From Propionibacteriaceae bacterium (lineage in GTDB: Bacteria > Actinomycetota > Actinomycetes > Propionibacteriales > Propionibacteriaceae): DNA of 64,000 nt. Every line of letters starts with the position of its first letter. The stretch's first letter is position 1. Where the stretch lies: positions 1-64,000 of the forward strand of contig JAITVK010000023.1 of the NCBI GenBank assembly GCA_031285845.1, in the 5' to 3' direction. A program made the translations under genes and the position numbers. This document shows positions 17,648 through 25,165 of the stretch, one piece after another. The notes under the pieces were generated by a model. The model was not told the DNA's origin. It saw only the letters and a program-made list of their open reading frames with translations, and did no database searches.

Positions 17648-18604
17648 TCAGGCGGTCAACTGCTTTTGAGCGTCGTCGAGAATCTGCTGGAGACGGGCCT
17701 GAGGCTCGTCGACTAGAACGGCAGTGCCACCGGAATTCTCTTGCAGAGCCTCATTCCAGGCCGGGGTGTGCGCCAGGCGGACGATCTCCGCATAGAGCGG
17801 CAGGGCCTTGTCACTGGCTTTGGCCACCCACACGTTGATGTACGGCGCGGCGCCTTCCGAGGCCGGGTCGTCTTGGGCGATGGCGTCTTGGGGAGCCAGG
17901 CCGGTGTCAGCGATGTAGTCGTTGTTGATGACGGCGGCGGCGATCGACGGGTCGTCCAACGAGCGCGGGGTCTGATCAGCGGCGATCGCGATCACTTTCA
18001 CCGCGGATGAGGTCGTGTCGATGTCCGAGACTTCGGCGAACAGGCTCAAGGTCCCCGGACGCAACGTGATCAGCTTGTTGGCCGCCAGCAGTTGCAGGCC
18101 ACGGGCCTGGTTGGTCTGATCGTCGGGCACGGCGATGGTCGACCCGGCTGGAATCTCGGCGGGGGAGCCGTACTTGGATGAGTACAAGCCGAGCGGATAG
18201 ATCGCGGTGGCGCCGATCGGTGCCAGGTCAGAATGCTCGGCCACGTTGTATTTCGCCAGGTAGACGATGTGTTGGAACTGGTTGAGGTCGAGCTCCTGGT
18301 CGGCCAGCGCCGGGTTGAGTTGGGCGTAGTCGGTGAAGTCTTGGAACTTCAGCCAAATGCCTTCGGCGGCGGCGGCTTCGGTCAACGCCTGGAACTGTTT
18401 ATTGCCGGCCCCGACGACCCCGATCCGAACGGGGTCGTCTTTGCCGCCCTTGTCTGAGGTGGCGGGAACGGTGAAGCCTGAGACTGCGTCGGGGGGCACA
18501 GTGATGTCTTGAGTAGGTGTGGTGGGACCGCTGGAGCATCCAGCCAACGCCGAGAGGGCGAAAGTGAGGCTGGCGACCAGGGCAGTGACGCGACGGTTGG
18601 ACAT
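17648..18604 (-). CDS. metQ: Methionine-binding lipoprotein MetQ
   Basis: The 318-residue NlpA/MetQ-family lipoprotein binds methionine outside the cell membrane and presents it to MetNI. It has a signal peptide with lipobox LSALAGC (Cys23), a Ser/Thr/Pro-rich tether and the family segments 'KFQDFTDYAQLNPAL' and 'DLNQFQH' (about residues 90-115). AAGGAGAA lies upstream of the ATG at 18604. It is the first gene of the metQNI unit and is preceded by a 168-base leader downstream of a 21-codon, Met-rich ORF, described separately. Confidence 0.9.
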   Translation of the reverse strand: MSNRRVTALVASLTFALSALAGCSSGPTTPTQDITVPPDAVSGFTVPATSDKGGKDDPVRIGVVGAGNKQFQALTEAAAAEGIWLKFQDFTDYAQLNPALADQELDLNQFQHIVYLAKYNVAEHSDLAPIGATAIYPLGLYSSKYGSPAEIPAGSTIAVPDDQTNQARGLQLLAANKLITLRPGTLSLFAEVSDIDTTSSAVKVIAIAADQTPRSLDDPSIAAAVINNDYIADTGLAPQDAIAQDDPASEGAAPYINVWVAKASDKALPLYAEIVRLAHTPAWNEALQENSGGTAVLVDEPQARLQQILDDAQKQLTA

Positions 18605-18715
18605 GGTGGGGTTCTCCTTGACGGTGAGTGAATGATCTGGAAATCAAGCATGATCTGACGGGTAGGAACGGCTCAAACGGCCATAGAGCCAGGTCAATCA
18701 GCGGGGTTGGACACG

Positions 18716-18773
18716 GACGCAGGAAGGACAATCTATGGCAGTTGTGTCACGAGGGCGACAGGACTCCTGCGTC
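18716..18773 (-). promoter_or_regulatory. Possible attenuator stem in the metQ leader
   Basis: On the RNA the nine bases GACGCAGGA (18773-18765) can pair perfectly with TCCTGCGTC (18724-18716), starting inside the stop codon of the leader ORF. A competing short hairpin CAGGA/TCCTG lies at 18770-18760. A second hairpin, GGCTC/GAGCC, follows at about 18670-18690. A terminating or stalled ribosome on the leader ORF would change which forms. No clear T-run terminator is visible. Confidence 0.4.
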
Positions 18774-18838
18774 TAGAACATTCGCATGGACATGCCACAG
18801 TGGCGCATGACGCGCGTGAACTCTGTGGCTGAACTCAT
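18773..18838 (-). CDS. Met-rich leader peptide upstream of metQNI (21 aa)
   Basis: A 21-codon ORF begins at an ATG (18838) with AGGA seven bases upstream and ends at TAG (18775-18773). The peptide is MSSATEFTRVMRHCGMSMRMF. Four of the last eleven residues are Met, besides the initiator, which is striking next to a methionine importer. By analogy with amino-acid attenuators, I infer that slow decoding of the Met codons under methionine shortage would alter folding of the downstream leader. No known SAM riboswitch fold was recognised in the leader. The alternative is that this is a chance short ORF. Confidence 0.5.
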   Translation of the reverse strand: MSSATEFTRVMRHCGMSMRMF

Positions 18839-19032
18839 GGGTCGATCCTAGGGTATGTCCACTGGACAGACCAAACGATCCACAGTGTGGAACTGAGGCA
18901 CAACCAGGACGCCCTCACGACACAGCCTCAACACAACTCTCCCAGTGTGGAACTGAGCGGCCAGTGGGTCGGCCTGTTGTCATGTCCGCCTCACTGCGTC
19001 GCGTCCGGCTGCACACCTTTCAGCGCAACCGG
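18839..19032. repeat. 15-bp direct repeat in the metQ upstream region
   Basis: CAGTGTGGAACTGAG occurs identically at 18883-18897 and 18943-18957, start to start 60 bp. Between these and the leader ORF lies a 13-bp palindrome, TGTCCAGTGGACA, at about 18855-18867. These are candidate regulator sites for metQNI. No gene is seen between the M16 peptidase stop and the leader ORF. Confidence 0.5.
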
Positions 19033-20922
19033 TCAGCGTCGAGTGGCCGCTCTGATGAACAGGATGGCCGGAATTCCGGTCATGACCGCCGCGCCGATCA
19101 GGATCGGTCGGATCTCGGCGATCTCTGGGCTGGTGTCGGACAGCGACCCGAGAAAAACTAACAGCATGAAGGCGGCGCACAAACTGAAGACGACCGCCAA
19201 AACGACCCAGAGGATCCGAGCCGCGATCCGCTTGGCAGGTCGTGGCTGAACCATCCCTGGCTGGTTGGGGTACATCGCGGCTTGCGGGTGGCCCCAGGCG
19301 TAGCCGACGGTCGATCCGCTAGGCGCGGTGGAGTGTCCTGGGCGGAACGTCGACACCGGGGCATTGGTGTAACCTAGCGCGTCATTGGTCGGTGCTCCAG
19401 CCGCTGCCTGTAGCCCGCCAGCGTACGACGGCTGCCCGATCGCGGCCTGAGGCGGGGGTGGAGGGGCGGTTGGAATGGCGTCTTCGCGACGGGCGGGCAT
19501 CGGGATCATGTGATCAGCATTGACCTGAGGATCGACTAGCGCGGTCACCAATGCCGGGGTCAGTCCGTCGTACAAGGTCGGCTCGATGCCGATGGAGACC
19601 CCACTGACTCCGACGACTTGGCGCGCCCCATCGGGATAGGCCAAAACGCCGACGCATTGGTCGTACGGCACTGTCCAGTGCGCCTGGCCGCGATAGTGGG
19701 TCACTCCTTTGTCGGAGACGATGATCGCCTCATCGGCGTTGATCGCCTGAAAGCGGTGACCCTCGACCACAGGCAGAAGGAACTTGGCCGGTGGCAGGCC
19801 GACCCATCGCAGGTCGTTCACCGGGGTGATCCAGAAAGCCGATTCGCGCACCGTACGAGCCAGGGCGGCGACGTCGTCCACGGTCACCGCCTCGACGCGT
19901 CGCCGGTATCGAGCCAGTGTCTCTTCCGGAGTGCCAAGAAGCCGGCCGATGGCCCGGTCGCCCAAGAGTTGCTTGGCGTAGTCCCCTTCTTCGGTCTCTG
20001 CGATCAGCGCTCGCCGCGCGCGCTCCATCTCTTCGGCGCTGATGTGGCCCTGACCCAGACTGACCAGTTGATCGACCAGAGACTGGACGACCGCGGCCCC
20101 GTTTCGTGGTTCGGTGTCGGCCAGACAGGTCAAACGAGCGGTGTCTGCTCCGACCATACTGGTGTCAACCGAGATGGAGTACGAGATCGCGTCGACTTCG
20201 CGCAACTCCACGGTGAAGCGCGCCCGGGCCAGCCGCACCAGCATGCCCAAGGCTCCGCGCGTGGGCACGAGCGACTCGAAGACGACCGCGTTGGTGTCGA
20301 AGGCGTACGCCCGGGGCAGCGGGTCGACCGCCGGCGACAGGGACGGCGCGGGCGGCAGTTGACGGGTTCCAGGAGGCAGTCGCAGGTCCAAGCCCTCGGG
20401 AGCCTCGGCGGTGGTCAAGAAACCGACCACGTTGTCGGCCGTGAAGTACTTCGCCGCCCAAGCCGAGATCTCTTCGGCGCCAACGCGGTTCAGTCCGAGC
20501 TCAGCCACTCCGGACAAGCCGAAGTCTTGGAGGCCGTGGCGGGTGTTGCGCGCTTCGGCGACCGGTCCGCCGCGACGGGTCTGTTCGGTCTTCAACACCT
20601 GCTTTTCTTTGTCGAGGCGGTGCAGCGGCAGCTCGCGCAGGTTGGCGGTGATCCGGTTGAGGAAGTCCACGACTTCCGCCTGCGTGCCTTCGATATAGAA
20701 ACTGGTGTGAATGTCGGTGGTCATCCCGTTGGCATGGACCATCTGGTTGGCTGGATCGAGCATGCCGTCGAACGCCAAATGCTCGATCAGATGGCAGATT
20801 CCGTGGTTGCCGTAGAACTCATCGGCCATGCCGACTCTGAAGCACAGCCCAGCGCGGATCGGCCCGGGGCTGGGCGCGGTCACGAAGTCGATTCCTTGAA
20901 TCTGGATGACGTCTGTGGTCAT
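19033..20922 (-). CDS. Membrane-anchored M16-family (insulinase-like) metallopeptidase
   Basis: The 629-residue protein has an M16 domain at residues about 10-230 with the inverted zinc motif HLIEH (44-48) and a downstream KTE (Glu113), consistent with an active zinc peptidase. A second M16-like half reaches to about residue 410. A Pro/Ala/Gln-rich linker follows (about 480-560), and two transmembrane helices lie at about 570-592 and 605-622. There is no signal peptide, so the catalytic part is probably cytoplasmic and tethered to the membrane by its C-terminus, an unusual layout for M16 peptidases. The ATG overlaps the stop of the upstream gene (ATGA). The substrate is unknown. Confidence 0.75.
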   Translation of the reverse strand: MTTDVIQIQGIDFVTAPSPGPIRAGLCFRVGMADEFYGNHGICHLIEHLAFDGMLDPANQMVHANGMTTDIHTSFYIEGTQAEVVDFLNRITANLRELPLHRLDKEKQVLKTEQTRRGGPVAEARNTRHGLQDFGLSGVAELGLNRVGAEEISAWAAKYFTADNVVGFLTTAEAPEGLDLRLPPGTRQLPPAPSLSPAVDPLPRAYAFDTNAVVFESLVPTRGALGMLVRLARARFTVELREVDAISYSISVDTSMVGADTARLTCLADTEPRNGAAVVQSLVDQLVSLGQGHISAEEMERARRALIAETEEGDYAKQLLGDRAIGRLLGTPEETLARYRRRVEAVTVDDVAALARTVRESAFWITPVNDLRWVGLPPAKFLLPVVEGHRFQAINADEAIIVSDKGVTHYRGQAHWTVPYDQCVGVLAYPDGARQVVGVSGVSIGIEPTLYDGLTPALVTALVDPQVNADHMIPMPARREDAIPTAPPPPPQAAIGQPSYAGGLQAAAGAPTNDALGYTNAPVSTFRPGHSTAPSGSTVGYAWGHPQAAMYPNQPGMVQPRPAKRIAARILWVVLAVVFSLCAAFMLLVFLGSLSDTSPEIAEIRPILIGAAVMTGIPAILFIRAATRR

Positions 20923-22025
20923 GGTTGCCCCGCTTGACGAGCTCGATCAAAAAACTTGAGATAGGTCTGTGGCGCGTCGCGCATGGTCTCCCACAAGTTG
21001 AATCCGCTCACCGGAGTCGAGCCGAGGATGTGATAGTACGGCCAGGCGTCGGCCCACCAGCCGCCGAGACTGAGCAACAACGCCAGAGTGGAGACCATGT
21101 GCAGGCCATAGGCTGTCGGACGATGTGTTGGATTCAGGACCGAGTCGAGTCCAGCGCGGACCAGTTCTTCTCGCACGTCGTTTCGCGCGAGCAGTTGCTT
21201 GGCCTGATCGTCGGGCTCCATCAGCCAGTGATCGGCGTAGTACAACGCGGGCAGGCTGCGCAACAGAGATCCTGGGGCCGCATGGGCGGCCGTCGTACGA
21301 GCGAACTGCAGGGTGTCGGGATAGGTGCCGTACCATTTCGGCAGCAGGGCCAGCAGGTAGCGTCGAGCGCCAGCGAACGAGTTTGGGTCGATCGTGGCGA
21401 GCCGACGATGGCGACGGGTGATCTCGGACAGCCCGACGCTGGCCCCCACCCCAGTCGAGATTCGCGAAGCCCACAGATGCTCGTCGGTCGGGTGATGGCC
21501 GATCTGTTTGGTCAAGAAGTGCTCAGCGGCGAGGATCCCGGCAGAGAATTCCGAGATCTGGTGCTCGCTCAGATCGCGCGCCCGAGCGTGCGAACGCTTC
21601 AGCCAGGCGGCGCCGATCAAGACCTCTGCCATCAGTTCAGTTCTGAGAAGATCAGGACCGGCGTCCGCGTCCAGGTCGCGCAGCCACGCCCCAGTGTCAG
21701 CCGGGTTGGCATCGGCGATGGTCGACAGGGTGGCGTTGACGTCGTCTGGGCAGGTCGCGTTGGTGGCGATGGTCGTACGCAAACCGTGCCAGTCATGGGC
21801 GGCGGCGGCGTCCAGACATGTGCGGATCCACGGCACGCGGTCTTCGATGCCCACGAAGCGAACAGGATGACCCATGCGGTCATTGTAGTATCGGCCGTGT
21901 CGGCTTATCCACTCGGCCATCTTGGCTTGCGAGCCGGTGTGATCCGTCCTGACTACCAGGAATGTCGAGACGCGTCGTCCGGAAGGCAGAGGAAGCCAAC
22001 AGTCATGAAGTGTACGGAAGTTCAT
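20919..22025 (-). CDS. Uncharacterised protein co-transcribed with the M16 peptidase
   Basis: I do not recognise this family. The open frame is 368 residues; the first 45 or so are of uncertain coding status, because no convincing ribosome binding site is seen before the first ATG (22025), and ATGs at 21918 and 21873 are alternatives. The protein is soluble-looking and helical, rich in Ala, Leu and His, with Trp-rich motifs (HWLMEPDD, GGWWADAWPYYHIL) near the C-terminus. Its stop overlaps the start of the M16 gene by four bases, which implies a shared function such as substrate, adaptor or regulator of that peptidase. No catalytic motif was identified. Confidence 0.6.
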   Translation of the reverse strand: MNFRTLHDCWLPLPSGRRVSTFLVVRTDHTGSQAKMAEWISRHGRYYNDRMGHPVRFVGIEDRVPWIRTCLDAAAAHDWHGLRTTIATNATCPDDVNATLSTIADANPADTGAWLRDLDADAGPDLLRTELMAEVLIGAAWLKRSHARARDLSEHQISEFSAGILAAEHFLTKQIGHHPTDEHLWASRISTGVGASVGLSEITRRHRRLATIDPNSFAGARRYLLALLPKWYGTYPDTLQFARTTAAHAAPGSLLRSLPALYYADHWLMEPDDQAKQLLARNDVREELVRAGLDSVLNPTHRPTAYGLHMVSTLALLLSLGGWWADAWPYYHILGSTPVSGFNLWETMRDAPQTYLKFFDRARQAGQP

Positions 22026-22514
22026 CCTCTGATGGTGTTCGTCGGTGTTCGGCTCGTACCATCACGAAGTGGAGGTGATCCTAGATCGCTAGGCAGGAGA
22101 GCGCCCTGGCTTGGGCTGCCCTTCCCCGGCTGAGACGATCTCCCGTCTACGTGACCTCCGGTCACTGTGGCTCCTCGGTCCTCAAGCGTCGATTCCCTCT
22201 CGCGTCCACGCCACATCTGGACACGCAGGCGGGGTCATCTCGTCCTCGCCATAGCGACTGCCGTCACCATGGCGCTGTCGCCACCATCGCGTCTGCCGTC
22301 GACGAAGATCAGTTGACCAGGGCTCGCCTGCGACCGGCGCGGCAGATTGGTCAAATGTGACTTCAAGCCTGGGTGTTCGTCGGTGACTGGCAGGCCACCA
22401 CCCGCCATGATCCGATTTGTGCCCTGACGCGACTCGTGCCACGACCCGACCTGAAACACGACGCGAGCTGGATCACGATGCGACTCGTACCCCAACGTCG
22501 TACCCCAACGTCGA

Positions 22515-22667
22515 CACAACCCTGCCCAAGTGAGTCTTGAAACGAGCCGCAGCAAACTTGTGGATGGGTTGTGTCGCCCAAAACGGCCAAAATGGGCCAA
22601 AACGGCGACACAACCCATCCACAAGACGACACCAAGGTCGAATGAGGCCAACTTGGGCAGGGTTATG
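22515..22667. repeat. Nested inverted repeat (possible MITE-like or RNA hairpin element)
   Basis: The inner arms are 22 bp and perfect: 22557-22578 and 22604-22625, around a 25-base loop of repeated CCAAAA. The outer arms 22515-22532 and 22650-22667 match at 17 of 18 positions (ACA[C/T]AACCCTGCCCAAGT). The whole unit is about 153 bp. No transposase and no clear target-site duplication are visible. Confidence 0.8.
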
Positions 22668-22711
22668 TCAGACGCCCCGAGCCGGGCAGGCTCCACGGCC
22701 GCGCGACCCAC

Positions 22712-22833
22712 GCTGACCCCTGCACCGGTACAACCCACGCCCGGGCCCGCAATCGTCTGGCACACGCTGAGTCCGCAACCGTACGCCCTAGGCTGACCCT
22801 GCACCGGCACGACCCACGTCCAGGCCGGCAATC
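22712..22833. repeat. Direct repeats of about 42 bp
   Basis: Segments 22712-22754 and 22792-22833 share the order GCTGACC-CTGCACCGG-AC-ACCCACG-CC-GG-CC-GCAATC with a single-base indel and a few substitutions. They start 80 bp apart. Shorter relatives (CACGCTGAG) recur up to about 22890. No coding frame is conserved. Confidence 0.6.
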
Positions 22834-23540
22834 AATCAGCCGACCCAAGCTGAGTCGCGCCCGTACTGCTCACGCTGAGCCCACGACCAGCCGACCGCCC
22901 CGAGGCCACCAGTCCTCACCCAAGCTTCATCGCGTCAACGCCCACGAAGCCACCCAAGCCCCGCACATAACAGCGCATTATCAGCCCGTTTCACACCTCG
23001 GCGTCGCTCCGGTATGGGAAATCGACCACACCAGCGCCCTAACAGGGGCATAACAGAGCAGAATCGTCGATCCCGCCTCTGCCGATCCGATTTTGCGCGA
23101 TTTCATCCACTGTGCCCATGTCGCGGCCAACCCGGTCCGCGGGGTCCACGCCATAGCATCCCCAAAAGCGTTCCACGACGAACCCCCAAGAGGGTGGGGG
23201 ATTGGGGATCATCCCGGTCAGAATCAACCATTTACTCACGAACCATCAAAAGGGTGGCGGGAGTGGCCATGTCACCCACGCCACCGCGAGCGGCGACAGG
23301 AAGAGCCATCGCCCACCACCCGACACCACCAGAAGGCGAGCGTCACCGACTGCGCTAGCACCCGACGTGACGAACAAACGAGTACGGCGATCCTAAACCC
23401 GCCCAGTCCGGCATCGGCCCGGCGCGACCATCGTACGACCGAGCATCCTGAACCCACCACCCCAGACCACATCCCGACAAACTTGGCGTCAGCGAATCTC
23501 TACGGCCAGACAAAACACCGGGTCAGAATCAAAACAAGGG

Positions 23541-23970
23541 GGATGAGTCGGCCTGTAAGCCGGATTCTGTGCCCTCGCGGGCGGTGGCCATCCATCTGCG
23601 ATTCGTGTCTCCACGAACCTTCGAGCTGGTGTCGGATTCGACCGACGGAACTCCGCCGGCCCAGTCCGACCGCCAGGCTCATGCGGTCTACCCGTCGACA
23701 TCGGGCGAGCAGCCCTTGAGCGTCGACGCGACCTGACGGTCTTCTTGACCTTGCTCCCGGTGGGGTTTACCGTGCCGTCCCGCTCACACGTGACGCGGTA
23801 GTCTCTTACACTGCCTTTTCACCCTTGCCTGACCGGCTCGCGCTGGTCAGGCGGTTTGTTTTCTGTGGCACTGGCCCGTGGGTCGCCCCAGGTGGGTGTT
23901 GCCCACCACCGTGCTCTGTGGAGTCCGGACTTTCCTCGGATTTCTCCGCGACCACCCGGCCGACTCATCC
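23541..23970 (-). ncRNA. rnpB: RNase P RNA (type A)
   Basis: This is the catalytic RNA of RNase P, which removes 5' leaders from tRNA precursors. The 5' end GGATGAGTCGGCC pairs with GGCCGACTCATCC at the 3' end (helix P1). The universally conserved GAGGAAAGTCCGGACTC core lies at about 23938-23922, and the conserved 3' ACAGAATCCGGCTTAC lies at about 23569-23554. A TAGACT -10 box seven bases upstream of the 5' end supports the boundary. Confidence 0.95.
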
Positions 23971-23976
23971 ACGTCC

Positions 23977-23982
23977 AGTCTA
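23977..23982 (-). promoter_or_regulatory. -10 box of rnpB
   Basis: TAGACT on the minus strand lies seven bases before the predicted RNA 5' end. The -35 is not clear. The stretch 23983-24255 upstream holds two imperfect copies of GTCTCACCG-N6-CGGCATCA (about 24013 and 24057) and no gene. Confidence 0.5.
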
Positions 23983-24255
23983 GTTGGTCGTCCCCTGACC
24001 TTCGACTTGTGTCTCACCGCGCCAACGGCATCAGAGTCCTAGGTTGGTCCCGACGTGTCTCACCGTAGCGACGGCATCAACCCCCACTTCGGTCGCCGCC
24101 TCTCCGCGCGAACACCGCCGGAGTGCTGAGACACGCCTGTCACGAGAGCCAAGCTTCCTCCGCGCGCGCGATACCGTGACAGGAACCAGGGCGCCGTCTC
24201 AGCCGCAGGCGCGTGACCCTCGGGTCAGCGCTCAGATCGACCTCCAAGCCACGCC

Positions 24256-25104
24256 CTACGGCGCGGTCAGAATCTCGGCCCCATGGGCGCGTACGACCAA
24301 GGTCTGCTCGAACTGGGCGCAACGCGAGAAGTCGTTGGTGACCACGGTCCAGTCGTCTTTCCAGACGTGAGAATGGTAGTCGCCGAGGGTCAGCATCGGC
24401 TCGATCGTGAAGGTCATGCCTTCTTCCATCACCGTGGTGAGGCTGGGCTGATCATAATGCAGGATCACCAGTCCGGAATGGAAGGCGGAATGAACGCCAT
24501 GGCCGGTGTAATCGCGCACCACGCCATAGCCGAAACGTTGGGCATACGCCTCGATCACCCGGCCGATGACATTGAGTTGGCGTCCGGGTTTCACGGCGGC
24601 GATGGCTCGATCCATGGCTTGCTTGGTGCGGTTCATCAACTGGGTGGACGCTTGGTCGAGTTGGCCACAACCGAATGTCATGCAATTGTCGCCGTGGACG
24701 CCGTTTTTGAACACGGTCACATCGATTTTGATCAGGTCGCCGTCGTCGAGCGGACGCAGGTCGGGGATGCCGTGACAGATGACTTCGTTGACCGATGTGC
24801 AGCAGGACTTGGGGAATCCGCGATAGCCCAGAGTCGACGGATAGCCGCCGTTGTCACAGATGAACTCGTGGATGACCGCGTCGATCGCGTCGGTGGTCAC
24901 ACCGGGGGCGATGATCTTGGCGCCTTCCAGAATCGCCAGATGGGCGACTCGACCGGCTTCCCGCATCGCCTCGATCGTCTCCTCCGACTGGACATCGGAT
25001 CCACGGTAAGGCTTCGGCCCTGGCCGATCCACGTACTCGGGGCGGGGGATGGAAGCGGGCACTGGACGCCTAGGCGTTTGAGGGTACGGTTCGACATGGC
25101 TCAC
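24256..25104 (-). CDS. map: Type I methionine aminopeptidase
   Basis: Map removes the initiator methionine from nascent proteins. The 282-residue enzyme has the five metal ligands in family context (KIDVTVFKNGVHGDNCMTF, TGHGVHSAFH, TFTIEPML, and the final E near EQTL). Its N-terminal extension (PxPxxIPRPEYVDRPGP) resembles the SH3-binding-like extension of mycobacterial MapB. The GTG at 25104 is preferred because homologues start here and a TACGAT box lies eight bases upstream, suggesting a leaderless mRNA. The longer frame to 25212 would overlap the divergent glnA2 gene. The 61-bp gap to glnA2 means the promoters of the two genes overlap. Confidence 0.88.
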   Translation of the reverse strand: MSHVEPYPQTPRRPVPASIPRPEYVDRPGPKPYRGSDVQSEETIEAMREAGRVAHLAILEGAKIIAPGVTTDAIDAVIHEFICDNGGYPSTLGYRGFPKSCCTSVNEVICHGIPDLRPLDDGDLIKIDVTVFKNGVHGDNCMTFGCGQLDQASTQLMNRTKQAMDRAIAAVKPGRQLNVIGRVIEAYAQRFGYGVVRDYTGHGVHSAFHSGLVILHYDQPSLTTVMEEGMTFTIEPMLTLGDYHSHVWKDDWTVVTNDFSRCAQFEQTLVVRAHGAEILTAP

Positions 25105-25115
25105 GTGCCCCAATC

Positions 25116-25142
25116 GTACCCCGCGCGTCACCTGCTCGTAAC
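25116..25142 (+). promoter_or_regulatory. Possible GlnR-type boxes before glnA2
   Basis: Pentamers GTACC, GTCAC and GTAAC start at 25116, 25127 and 25138, each separated by six bases, matching the gTnAC-n6 spacing of actinobacterial GlnR sites. The expected GAAAC half is absent, so this is weaker than the glnA1 site. It lies in the 61-bp map-glnA2 spacer. Confidence 0.35.
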
Positions 25143-25165
25143 ACCTGCTGGGCGACAATGAGTCC

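Larger units (their letters stand above)
22026..23540. other. 1.5-kb gene-free, repeat-containing region
   Basis: No open frame here reads like a real protein on either strand. The content is a nested inverted repeat (22515-22667), a family of ~42-bp direct repeats (22712-22833), and short tandem duplications such as CGTACCCCAACGT twice at about 22486-22512. From 22834 to 23540 I see nothing beyond low-complexity repeats. It may be a decayed gene remnant or a site of small non-coding elements next to rnpB. Confidence 0.5.

Noticed and set aside
20925..22133. Plus-strand 402-residue ORF
   Set aside because: Antisense to the unidentified gene coupled to the M16 peptidase; composition is shadow-like and the minus gene overlaps the M16 start in operon style.
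22235..22831. Minus-strand 198-residue ORF in the repeat region
   Set aside because: Crosses the nested inverted repeat and direct repeats, lacks a ribosome binding site and any recognisable domain.
22486..22900. CRISPR array
   Set aside because: Repeats are degenerate, unequal in spacing and only two to four in number; no cas genes are seen.
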